This document shows positions 8,569 to 18,102 of a stretch of DNA of 28,745 nucleotides, piece after piece (within the stretch, counting starts at the first letter, position 1; each line of letters opens with the position of its first letter). This stretch comes from Beroe ovata (lineage: Eukaryota; Ctenophora; Nuda; Beroida; Beroidae), in assembly GCA_946803715.1 (NCBI GenBank), contig CAMPET010000019.1, forward strand, positions 513,785-542,529, written 5' to 3'. The notes below the pieces were generated by a model, which was not told the origin of the DNA, searched no databases, and saw only the letters and a list, made by a program, of their open reading frames with translations. A program made the translations under genes and the position numbers.

Positions 8569-11500
8569 AACCAGACAAGCCGAATGGTGTGGTGGATTTC
8601 AATTTTGGCGTCCGTACAGCACACGAGATACAAGTGGTTTGGGAACATCCTCCATTGCAAGCTGTTAACGATGAACTGATGGGGTATTTACTAGAGGTAT
8701 GTGAGTGTGTGTATGTGTGTGTGTGTGTGTGTGTGTCTGTGTGTGTGTGTGTCTGTGTGTGTGTTGTTAATGTCTTGTTTGGAGAGAGGGTGATGCCAAT
8801 CCTATGAGCGGGACATTCAACAGTTTGCTTTGCACATTTACTCACAAAACAAATTCCACATCATCGTACAAAATGGTAACCAGGTAACAGTCATTGCTCC
8901 ACGATACAGGTCCGGACAGCGGGAGATAAAGTGGTGTCAAGTGTTAACATTACCGCTGACACCACCTCCCACAACATCACAGAGTTACAGTCGGAATCAG
9001 AGTATGTGGTGTCAATGGCGTTCATCACACGGTGCTGCATCAGTGAATACGGTAAGAGTGGGGAAATTGTAATATTGGACAATGGTCCCTGATAGGGGGG
9101 TCCCAGTATCTAGGGGAAGTTGCGTCTAAAATAGGGCGCTATTATAGTAGATTTATTAGAATCAGCAATCAGCATGCTGTATCAGTGAATACGGTAAGTG
9201 GGAAGTTGTGAGGGGGATCAGTAGTAGGTAGCTATAAAGGGGACGTTTCGTATCAAACGGGGCGCTATAGATTCAGATATGACCTAGCAACACGGTTATA
9301 ATTGGTAACATGGTAACATGACGTGTGAATACGAGAATGTGCAATTAAATGATTGTACGATTGGAATAGACACAAGCATGTAACTCATTCAATCGTGAAT
9401 TAGCAAATCATTGAGATGTTCATTCATGTTGGAATACTGTTTATGAATGAAGGGAACTATTAGGAATAGAGAAATTGTATTAGAGGGTCAGTAGAGTCAA
9501 GCTATAACAGAAAGCTGTGTGTATGCAGCGTTCACGAGACGCACGAAAAATCGAGGGGAATTACAGCAAAATATGTGTGTTCCGTGAAGATCTATCTTAG
9601 TCTGTGATACAAGTTGCGAAATTCCGCGCAACACACGGTAATTACACACCGTCAGTAAAGAGAGAGAGAGGGGGATATGTATAATAATGATAACTTGTAT
9701 ATTAGGGATATACACTTGGTAAAGAGAAATTATACAGTAGAAAATACCATTATACCAGATGATAATATTGCAGTACAGGAAGTGAAACCCCTGTCCACCA
9801 AGCAGGAGGTGTGTTCATTTCGACACCATAATTCACTCTTTCACATGAGAAAATGGACAAAAGACTATGCGGTATCGAATATGTTTGACAACTTGTAAAC
9901 AGTGTTACACGAGCCATATTCGGTCTATGATAGGAGATACCTGGTAGTGTAAAGAGAGGAGTAGAGAGACATTTAAACAGGATACTGAACGTGCGTGTCC
10001 TGTTGGAACATAATGTAGATAGTTGTAACTACTAACACACTACAAGCACACTATATGATATAACACACTAACATAGTAACATCTAGCATTGTTATGCTAG
10101 TGTCACAGTCATATCTCACTTACGTAGCAGTAGGAATAATTCTGTAGCGCTGGGTATTGGCAGCAGTTAGATATCTAGAGAGGCGCTGTGCACTACGACC
10201 ATTATCATTTATCATTATTCGGATTAGCTATAATAAACCCTCTGCTCACACTATGTATAACAGAGCTATGATAGAGTCATGATAGAGCGCTTCAGTCCAA
10301 TAATTCCATTACTCAGGTCAGTGTTGGCGTGTATTGTGTGTGTACCAGTATTACACCTCGTATTGTTATTGGTTTATCGGGACACAGATTATAATTCTCA
10401 TTGAGCAATGCTGTGTTACATACATCGTGTTACCATAGAAACAGTAACGTATAGTCGGATACTGTTATCCCTGATAATTATAGACAAGCGCGAGGTGTCA
10501 TGTTAACAATCATACTGTGATTAGTAACATCGGTATCACACATGCTGTTAACACACTGACATAGTAACACCGTGTTGTTAACAGTGGTATCACACTGACA
10601 TAGTAACACCGTGTTGTTAACAGTGGTATCACACTGACATAGTAACACCGTGCTGTTAACAGTGGTACCACACATGATGTTAACACTGACATAGTAACAC
10701 CGTGTTGTTAACAGTGGTATCACACATGCTGTTAACACACTGCGATGGTAACATTGTGTTGTTAACAGTGGTATCATTTCAGAACGCAAGACAGGTGTCA
10801 CAGCGAGTGAGGGTGTTGTGGTGACGCCCACAGTTGAGTCAGTACATCGCGTGGTGGTGGATGGCAGAGGGGAGGAGAATACGGCGTCAGACGAGGAGAT
10901 ATCCGCAACCGCTGTCATAGGTTAGATCCCTGACAGATATCCACTACTGCTGTCATAGGTTAGATTCCTGACAGCTGCCCACTACTGCTGTCATAGGTTA
11001 GATTCCTGACAGCTGTCCACTACTGCTGTCATAGGTTAGATTCCTGACAGCTGTCCACTACTGCTGTCATAGGCTAGACCCCTGACAGCTGTCCACTACT
11101 GCTGTCATAGGTTAGATTCCTGACAGCTATCCACTACTGCTGTCATAGGTTAGATCCCTGACAGCTGTTTACTGTTGTTTTGCCGAGATGTAGCCAGATT
11201 TGATAGAGTATGAATATAAATCGGGTCAATTTTCTGCACGGATTACCGCTTAATCGTGATTGAATTAAGCTGTGATGAATTAATCAATCAATTGATTGAA
11301 TTCATTATCGTGATTGAATATTCGCAGCCCCAATCCAGGGAATCACTTTTCAAGCCCCCCTTTTGTATCAATATATTATGCTGTTTAGTACCTACTTCAG
11401 TACATAACAGAGTATATTGAAGTGTATGGTAGTGTGTACAACTGTGTATAATAGTGTGTGTTCTCATGGAGAAATGACGCGTGAAGTAACCTCGTAGATC

Positions 11501-14500
11501 AGAGCTAAATATAGACTTAGTGGATTGTACACTCATTACTTCATTATGATATCACCATTTTAACACCACTTTTTATCACTCACACTAGTAACCTCTCACA
11601 AAACTCACTTTTTTCAAACATGAGGGAAGTGTTACTCATAAAGGGAAGCGAGATAGGGCCCAAATTCGACTGGGAATCGATTCAGTGTTCTAAAATACGT
11701 GGGAATGCGTAGTTTGTGCATGAAAATGGGATACAAATTTTCCTTCGAGTTTCTGATTTGAGTATCGGTAAAATTGAAATGAGTGACTCCGCACTTTTGT
11801 TCTTCAATTTCTCAAATGAGACTTGACTGGCTCTGACGACACCAAAACACGTGTCCTACTCTCACACTACAAGTCGTGAAAACCTCTCTCACCCGCCACA
11901 GGTATATCAGTTGGATGTGGACTGGTGGTTGTGATTGTCATCACTCTGCTGGTGTACCGTGTACTTTGCGGCAGTGGTGGCAGTGCTCCGAAACACGTGC
12001 AGTCAGATTCACGTGCCATCAACACGTGGAATGATGGGACAGAGAGTGGTGATCTTGTGAGTGTCTCTTGTTAGGATCTGGTCAATTATTCCTTATATGG
12101 TGGTACTCCTGCTCTAGAATTAAATAGGGGGCTGAGCTATAGGTACTATGATGCATTATGTAGTTACGAAACAGTCCGGCCCACTATTATACAGTTAAAT
12201 AACGATACGGTAGTCAGATGTTACATGATTAATATGATGTCAAACTAACATTCCATGTGTGTTAATTGTGTGTAATGAACAGTAGTTAGTATACGATATA
12301 CATGAGGACTGTATTTCGAGCGAAACTAAAGATACAATTGATACAATGATACTCCATCATTTTTGGGAAAAATACACCCGAACAATATTCATGAACATAG
12401 AACAAGAACAAAGTCATTGGTAGCAGGAGCGAAAAAATTAAGATAATGTAACATTCACTTCTAATTTTATTTTCTTAATTTTCTACGGAGTCAGTTTGGT
12501 TGGTAGATTCTAAGGTAAGGATTCTATAGTAACAATCAGTACCAAAGAACCTAAGATAAAATTCGATAACAGTTTCCTATGAAAAATGGAAAGTTAGTGA
12601 TGTCAAATATTGTTTTTAACAATCTGATGAATTCCTGATTGGCTTCAAAACTTCTCATCTTTGATTGTCTGCTCCACATCTTTGATCAGTTTCTGCATTT
12701 GATTCACGGCTCCCAGTTGCCTGATGAGTTTTCCAGCATCTCTGGGATGTTCAGCAAGTTCTTTCGCATTGTCAACCAGCAGGGATTCGGCACTTTGGTA
12801 AAATTCAGCAAACATTTTATCCAAGTTAATTCGGCGAGACTCCGCTTTCGTTAAGTAGCCGTGGAAACTGTTGTTATAATCATAGCTTCCAAACAAGGTC
12901 AAATCCTTATTATCCTCAATTAGTTAGGGGCACAATCACCCCGACTGGGAAAAAATTNAAACATACATAGAAATTAGAAACACATAGGTACACACATCCA
13001 CAAATATGTGTAAACTTTCTCATATACATCTACACGTACACAAAATGTATGGTATGGGTGCCTACACATAACACAATCATACCTGGTAGGTTCATCCCAT
13101 TTTCATCCACGCATCATAACTCATAAGGGGGTGGTTCCGATTCTCCCGGCAAAACCAACTCAACAGGATACAGCAGCAACAATGTTACCAATTAACGTAC
13201 ACCATCTTTGCACATTACACACACACTCAAATATACACACTAACTCACACACACATACACACACATATACAGACACACACACACACACATGAAGATTACA
13301 GATACACATACACTCATGTCACGCACACAGCACAACACACTGCGCAAACACACATACCCACAAACATACAAACAAACACTCACAGATTTATACACGCTTG
13401 CTTGTATATATGTTTTATACACGTGTACATATGTACACACATATACACACATGTACACACGACAAAAATGAAATTGGGTGTATGGCTTTGTATAATGGGG
13501 GCAAAAAGGACCTAACATATGTATTTGTGCCCATTTTGTCCATCAGTAAGAANAAGAACACATACTATTTACACGATCAAAATACTACTATTGTGTAGTA
13601 TTTTGATCGTGTAAATATTTATTTTCTTAATTTTCAACGAAATCAGCTTGGTTGGCAGATAAGGATTATAAAGTAACAATCAATACCAAAGAACCTAAGA
13701 TAACATTTGATATCAGTTTCCTATGAAAATTGGAAAGTTAGTGATGTCGAATATCGTCTTCAACAATCTGATGAATTCCTGATTTGCTTCAAAACTTCTC
13801 ATCTTTGATTGTCTGCTCCACATCTTTGATCAGTTTCTGCATTTGATTTACGGCTCCCAGTTGCCTGATGATTTTTCCAGCATCTCTGGGATGTTCAGCA
13901 AGATCTTTTGCATTGTCAACCAGCAGAGATTCGGCAATTTGGTAAAATTCAACAAATGCTTTGTTCAAGTGAATTCGTCGAGACTCCGCTTTCGTTAAGT
14001 AGCCGTGGAATCTGTTGTTATGATCATAGCTTCCAAACAAGGTCAAATCCTTATTATCCTCAATAAGGGTTTTTATGTCCTTAACGGCATCCCGTTGTTT
14101 CATGATCGTCTCGGCATCTTCAGGATGGTTAAAAAGCTCATCTGCTATTTTTACTAGCAGGTTGTCGGCATCTTGGTGAAGTTTACTCAGAGTATCCAAT
14201 CGGCCCTGTCGTATTTCAGCCCTCGTGATGTCAGGATTGGGTTCAACAAGAGCTAGCAAGTATACCATCGAGGTGACAGATATTGAAGAACTCGAGAAAC
14301 TTGAACTAACGTCTATTGATGCCGTGGAGTATTGCATGTAAAAAGCCAAGTTCTGATTGCCCTCTCGAAATTGGAAGAACATATATTTATTCTGCGAAGA
14401 AACTCCTTGATCCGAGACAGCTAAACCGAGTGCCGCCTTGACTGTTTTACCGATACTGTCCACTAGTTTTCCAGCGTCGACTGCACCCTCTGCCTCACTT

Positions 14501-16120
14501 TCAAGAGAAATCTTTGCAGTGTTGGTAGCATTGTCAATCAATCCTCCTAACTCGTTTAGGTCGAAATGGGAAGTGAAATGGGTGAAATAATTGGAATTCA
14601 CAGCTATTGTCCCACCATCTATGAGTCCTTTAGAGTGGGCGTTGATGTAGTCTCTCGCACTTTGCTCGGTGTCTCCATGCTCTTTCTTTACTATAGCAAT
14701 TTGCCTCATCACAAGCACCTCGACTTGTTGATTCATCTCGAAAGCACGCTGTACAGAGTGCGAGTGGCCCATGATTTGCAGCCGTGTAGAGTATACTGTG
14801 TATACTTTGTACTCTAGGAAATGCAATTATATCATTAGTACTTCATTAAATAAAGTACTTGAACATAAATCCATACATACTACACTCCCAACGGTCTATA
14901 CTTCTATAGAAAATAGTTTGTTGTTTTGACGTGAATTTCGGGCGAAAAGTTCAACCCATTCCATATTTATGATTAACATGACACGTCAAAATGAATACGC
15001 TCAAAATAAAAGCGACAAAGATATATGTGTTCGCTGTGTGCGCTATCGCATGAGCTTATCAGCGAACATGTGGGTCAGTCATACGACACTATATCGGAAC
15101 TTGGACTTCTATGCAACCCGTTTGATTCAACCTTGCAACAAACCGGCCGTTGTCAGATGAAAACGTTTATAATTGCGACGCTTTGACATGTCTAGAACAC
15201 TTCCCCCTCTGATACTCCAAATGAACACCAACCCTTGTTCACACTATGTTTCTCTCTGCAGGTACCAGTTTCACCTCCCCCTGACTACAGCTCGCCTGTA
15301 CCAGTTGACCAGTCTCCTAGCAACAACCACAACTCCGCTAACAACCACCACTCCGCTAACAACCACCACTCCCCTAACAACAACCACTCCNNNNNNNNNN
15401 NNNNNNNNNNNNNNNNNNNNNNNNNNNNNNNNNNNNNNNNNNNNNNNNNNNNNNNNNNNNNNNNNNNNNNNNNNNNNNNNNNNNNNNNNNNNNNNNNNNN
15501 NNNNNNNNNNNNNNNNNNNNNNNNNNNNNNNNNNNNNNNNNNNNNNNNNNAACCACCACACCCCTAACAACCACAACTCCCCTAACAACCACAACTCCGC
15601 TAACAACCACAACTCCCCTAACAACCACAACTCCGCTAACAACCAGCACTACCGTAACAGAGACTTCACATCGCCCCCTCCAGTTTACCATAGCAGGTAC
15701 TTCTCTCACTTATTGATTAGTTGATACGAGATGATTAGCTTCCTCATTGGCACGGGATTCCGAATTCTTGATTTCTCGTGCGACTGCTACAAAATACCCC
15801 ACTACTCCAACTCAATGGCTCGGGATAATAAGCAATGTTGCTATGACAACGCCATGCTCAGGTCCTCATCCAACAACGAAACTAGCTCTATATCCGATCT
15901 CTCTAACTTGGACGGAAGCGAGTATTCGCGCGTCTCTACCTTTTTACCCACCACTATACCACGGGAAATAAAGGAAATCAATATCCCCGGACCCCCCAGT
16001 TACAGCAACCCTCCTCCAGCTCTCTTTACGTCGCAGCAACACTCACGCGTGACCTCTCCGCCTGGAACCAATAGGAACTCCGCATCCAGTAGTGAGGGGC
16101 GGCGTGATACGTGGATATGA
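8569..16120 (+). CDS. Ig/FN3 single-pass receptor, exons 5-10 (FN3-2, transmembrane, cytoplasmic tail)
   Basis: Exons at 8569-8696, 8910-9051, 10783-10920, 11902-12056, 15262-15696 and a last exon ending at TGA 16120. Entry phase 1 matches the exit phase of exon 4 at 4471. Exons 5-6 form a second FN3 domain (VVWEHPP Trp, SEYVVSMAF Tyr). Exon 7 is a juxtamembrane stalk. Exon 8 holds the transmembrane helix (ISVGCGLVVVIVITLLVYRV, about residues 343-362). Exon 9 encodes hexapeptide repeats of the form NNHNS[A/P], interrupted by the 15391-15550 gap; the frame differs either side, so the gap size is only an estimate. The last exon starts at 15739 or 15862, both in frame. The C terminus has a PPSY WW-binding motif and ends DTWI, a class I PDZ ligand. 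This is likely a cell-surface adhesion or signalling receptor; its ligand is unknown. If 4471-8569 is not one intron, this would be a separate gene lacking its start. Confidence 0.75.
8697..8765 (+). repeat. TG microsatellite abutting receptor exon 5 donor
   Basis: The GTATGTGAG donor runs directly into (TG)n with two TGTC interruptions. Reading through the donor keeps the frame open for about 37 codons of mainly Cys/Val before a stop near 8805. Confidence 0.9.
9032..9230 (+). repeat. diverged duplication of the exon 6 end and its splice donor
   Basis: GCTGCATCAGTGAATACG with its GTAAGAG donor at the end of exon 6 recurs as GCTGTATCAGTGAATACG plus GTAAGTG near 9177-9203 inside the intron. 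Flanking similarity follows (GGGGCGCTATAG-like at both, about 140 bp apart). The copy thus carries a second plausible donor. Confidence 0.75.
9231..10530 (+). other. receptor intron 6, no gene seen
   Basis: Non-coding intron sequence with short repeats (GTTATAATTGGTAACATGGTAA style). An open frame at 9677-9898 has no recognisable domain and no splice context, so I do not call it. A third weak echo of the exon 6 duplication may lie near 9470-9510. Confidence 0.5.
10534..10777. repeat. minisatellite (about 39-53 bp units) ending at exon 7 acceptor
   Basis: Units built from GTGGTATCACACTGACATAG plus TAACACCGTGTTGTTAACA, 39 bp long, some with a 13-14 bp CATGCTGTTAACA insertion. There are about five full copies. 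The last partial unit (GTGGTATCA) merges into TTTCAG, the acceptor of exon 7 at 10783. Confidence 0.9.
10911..11172. repeat. 38-bp minisatellite (7 copies) containing the exon 7 splice donor
   Basis: Seven tandem units start with GCTGTCATAG followed by GTTAGAT at 10911, 10949, 10987, 11025, 11063, 11101 and 11139. The first unit's GCTGTCATAG is the last ten bases of exon 7 and GTTAGA is its donor. Each unit therefore repeats a potential 5' splice site (the fifth has GCTAGA instead). Reading past the first donor gives a stop codon (TAG) at once. Confidence 0.93.
11173..11901 (+). other. rest of receptor intron 7, no gene seen
   Basis: AT-rich non-coding sequence. A short run of TAATC/GATTGAATT inverted repeats lies near 11265-11320. 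No feature can be supported. Confidence 0.5.
12057..12460. other. receptor intron 8 (5' part), no gene seen
   Basis: AT-rich intron sequence with no coding, RNA or repeat signal that I can support. The following duplicated block starts near 12461. Confidence 0.5.
12461..12921 (-). pseudogene. truncated 3' duplicate of the 13789-14826 gene
   Basis: The coding part (12645-12921, minus strand) aligns to the last 90 or so residues of the neighbouring 345-residue protein with about nine amino-acid differences in 84. The same C terminus (ending DEKF) and stop are kept. Similarity continues through the 3' flank down to about 12461, matching 13614-14066. At 12921 homology stops and an in-frame stop codon follows upstream, so the copy lacks the first three quarters of the gene. 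An isolated N at 12958 lies just beyond the breakpoint, so an assembly artefact is possible, although the scattered differences argue for a real, diverged duplicate. It might also be a terminal exon of another gene; no acceptor was confirmed. Confidence 0.7.
13200..13460. repeat. CA/TA-rich simple-sequence tract
   Basis: Mixed CACACA, ATACACAC and ACATATGTACAC repeats. Open frames across it, in both directions, are low-complexity artefacts. It separates the truncated duplicate from the full gene. Confidence 0.85.
13566..13617. repeat. perfect 23-bp inverted repeat (hairpin)
   Basis: The arm at 13566-13588 is exactly complementary to 13595-13617, with a 6-nt loop (TATTGT). It lies 13 bases from an N at 13553 and adjoins the 3' boundary of the duplicated gene block (about 13614). 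Confidence 0.9.
13789..14826 (-). CDS. unrecognised intronless protein with C-terminal helical repeats
   Basis: 345 codons from the first ATG. A second in-frame Met at residue 19 (ATG at 14772; MGHSHSVQ) may be the true start and would expose an MG N terminus. I recognise no family. Visible organisation: an N-terminal helical part (about 25-130), a middle segment rich in Ser, Phe and Tyr that looks beta-prone (about 150-210), and two related helical repeats of about 55 residues at the C terminus. In the latter, NLLVKIADELFNHPEDAETI in repeat 1 aligns with SLLVDNAKDLAEHPRDAGKI in repeat 2. No signal peptide or clear transmembrane helix is seen. The 3' quarter is duplicated downstream at 12461-12921. 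The gene lies antisense in receptor intron 8. Its lack of introns could reflect retroposition or transfer; there is no direct evidence for either. Confidence 0.65.
   Translation of the reverse strand: MHFLEYKVYTVYSTRLQIMGHSHSVQRAFEMNQQVEVLVMRQIAIVKKEHGDTEQSARDYINAHSKGLIDGGTIAVNSNYFTHFTSHFDLNELGGLIDNATNTAKISLESEAEGAVDAGKLVDSIGKTVKAALGLAVSDQGVSSQNKYMFFQFREGNQNLAFYMQYSTASIDVSSSFSSSSISVTSMVYLLALVEPNPDITRAEIRQGRLDTLSKLHQDADNLLVKIADELFNHPEDAETIMKQRDAVKDIKTLIEDNKDLTLFGSYDHNNRFHGYLTKAESRRIHLNKAFVEFYQIAESLLVDNAKDLAEHPRDAGKIIRQLGAVNQMQKLIKDVEQTIKDEKF
15317..15655 (+). repeat. 18-bp coding minisatellite with assembly gap
   Basis: Units AACAACCACAACTCCGCT (or CCT) encode Asn-Asn-His-Asn-Ser-Ala/Pro in receptor exon 9. 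Bases 15391-15550 are N, and the reading frame changes across the gap, so repeat number and gap length are not reliable. Confidence 0.9.
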
Positions 16121-16591
16121 ATATAGGGTAACAATATGAACTGGAGTGGAAATTCTCTGTTATTACAGTCGAGTATTAATCAGAGAGCATTTTATTATCA
16201 GAAACTTGTGATATAGTGAATTCTTGTGATCAGTTTGATTCGAAATAGCGAGACAAGTACCCGTAATTTAGATTCGATCTTGATATGATATGGTGATTGA
16301 TGAACAGTTTATTAACTCCTGTTTGTAGCTATGATTGTTAGGTTGCAGATTTGAATGCTATATAGCTGTAATTTGGGATAGTATCACAAGCATAATTTTA
16401 TCTTATTTATCTTTGTATTTTGACATGATATGATGTTACGGAGTCAGAAATATTATTTCCTCAGGCATTGCTTGTTTTGTTAGTATCAGATAATTATGTA
16501 TAACTCTTCTTATTTTGTAATGATTTAATCTTGACAGCACCATTCAATAACGTGTTTGGATTGTTCACGATAGAATGGTTGAAATTGTTGA

Positions 16592-16597
16592 AATAAA
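16592..16597 (+). terminator. polyadenylation signal of the receptor gene
   Basis: AATAAA about 470 bp after the receptor stop codon, followed within 30 bp by TGTTTCACTCCG. It is the best candidate for the 3' end. The 16121-16591 stretch is then the 3'UTR. Confidence 0.6.
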
Positions 16598-16730
16598 GCT
16601 GTGCCACTGTTTCACTCCGTCTCACTATTTTATTTAGTAAACGTAGGGCGCCGCACTTCGTTTAGACACGCACGACCGTTACCAAATTACGACTCTCCGA
16701 TTTCAGTGGGACATGAAACAATGTGGAAAA

Positions 16731-16817
16731 CACGCGCGCATGACACAATTACACTTCGCGCGTGGTAACTGGAAATCGCGCGCTGCGTACATACGTGCGC
16801 GCCGCGCGAAGAAGTGC
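16731..16817. mobile_element. CpG-rich palindromic patch, putative foldback element
   Basis: CACTTCGCGCG (about 16752-16762) is inverted as CGCGCGAAGAAGTG (about 16803-16816) with a 3-bp difference. Extra GCGCGC tracts lie at 16733 and 16777, and GCGCGCCGCGCG at 16797. It shares its core with the 19.5 and 26.3 kb elements. Confidence 0.4.
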
Positions 16818-17179
16818 TGTCCGTAAAGAATAAATCTTATCGCGCCTTACGTTGATGCAACATTATGTCTAGAATGATCTAGAAAATGTGCAAGCAAGAC
16901 AGATACTGCAGCGATGAGTCAAGCTATTACACAGCGATTTGGTATGGAAGATGCAAATGTTAATCAGCATGCCATGAAACCCAAGCGTATAATAAACAGA
17001 ACTCTGATACAATTGAATATGCTAACCTGTTAATTATCTTTTAATTGAAATACTAAATTCGTTCATGACAAATTCATGACATGTGTTGGTATGTGATCCT
17101 AACAATTGTCGCTGAACTCTAAAAAGTGAACCGGAGGTAAATCAACGATGCGGCTGCTGAGAATTGTGAAATATTTTTA

Positions 17180-17235
17180 GCCAAAAGTTTAGAATATATA
17201 ACAAAAGTTTGGCCAAAAGTTTAGAATATATAACA
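17180..17235. repeat. two-copy direct repeat, 24 bp at 32-bp spacing
   Basis: GCCAAAAGTTTAGAATATAT followed by AACA occurs at 17180-17203 and again at 17212-17235. Confidence 0.9.
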
Positions 17236-17934
17236 ATTTTATAATAATAAACTTGTCCGGCTTTCAAAACCCATAATATACGAAAGAGCGCACTGTAGAC
17301 TGGTTTACTGGTTGTATAATGTATATATGCAACGATTGAATGCATACAGAATTTATCCAACTGGGGCTGGCAATTCGATTCTTCACGGAGCAAACACAAT
17401 GCTCTAATCACCAGTCCAATCATTTCACACATACACAAACTTAAATTCACTATATCAAAATATGTACATTGCGATCAAACTGTCAACACTCGCTTGTAGT
17501 TTTGGAAGATGATGAAGATTGAATTCGTACAAAATTAACATTTAGTTTGATATTGCATCCAATAATATAATGGGCGACTCAATAATTCTGATAATTAACA
17601 TAAGTTGAGTTTTTCCATCAAATAAACAAAACAAAGATAATATCGATAAATCGATTGAGAAAATGTCAATTGTAATTTTGAATATTTACAGTGCTACGTT
17701 TACGTGTGTAATCTCCAAAACGGCAAACATTTCCATACCACAAAAGGAACCGAGTTTATAAATTAAAAACGTGTACAGGTAGATAACAAGTCTCCGTATT
17801 TTACTTGAGAAGGAAGTGTAGTACAATAAATACTGAAGAAGTAAGGAGCCACAAAAAATAATGGCAAATTCAAACCCAATATAACTCAATATAAATACAT
17901 CCCACGCTTTTTCAGAAACAGAATAGATAGCACT

Positions 17935-18060
17935 TTCCACAGTAGGAACTGTCCACAGTGACAACTTTCCAAAGATAGAACTATCCACAGTTAGAACAAC
18001 CCACAGAAAGAACTGTCCATAGTTTGAATTATCTGCAGTTAGAACTATCAAGAACTGTAC
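17935..18060. repeat. degenerate tandem repeat (CCACAGT-AGAAC units)
   Basis: About six imperfect units of 20 bp or so, pattern AGAACTNTCCACAGT. It lies just downstream of the stop of the minus-strand gene, so it may be in that gene's 3'UTR. Confidence 0.7.
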
Positions 18061-18102
18061 AATAAAAATAAGCTCAAAATGTATTACCTGCACAGAATAG
18101 TC

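Larger units (their letters stand above)
16616..18102. other. intergenic region with repeats, no gene seen
   Basis: AT-rich spacer between the receptor 3' end and the minus-strand gene at 18103. It holds a CpG-rich palindromic patch (16731-16817), a short direct repeat (17180-17235) and a degenerate repeat (17935-18060). Minus-strand open frames at 17142-17450 and 17686-18093 overlap those repeats and have no recognisable domain, so they are not called. Part of it is probably the 3'UTR of the 18103 gene. Confidence 0.5.

Noticed and set aside
10478-10918. Minus-strand frame over the exon 7 minisatellite
   Set aside because: A 39-bp repeat gives a 13-residue repeating peptide by chance; it is antisense to receptor exon 7.
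13200-13600. CRISPR-like or satellite array in the CA-rich stretch
   Set aside because: There are no regular direct repeats with unique spacers; it is simple sequence.
15173-15390. Alternative frame reading Thr-Pro-Leu repeats before the gap
   Set aside because: The frame set by the exon 9 acceptor and upstream phase reads NNHNSA, which also matches the frame after the gap.
17686-18093. 135-codon minus-strand hydrophobic frame
   Set aside because: It overlaps a degenerate tandem repeat, has no splice or family support and probably lies in a 3'UTR.
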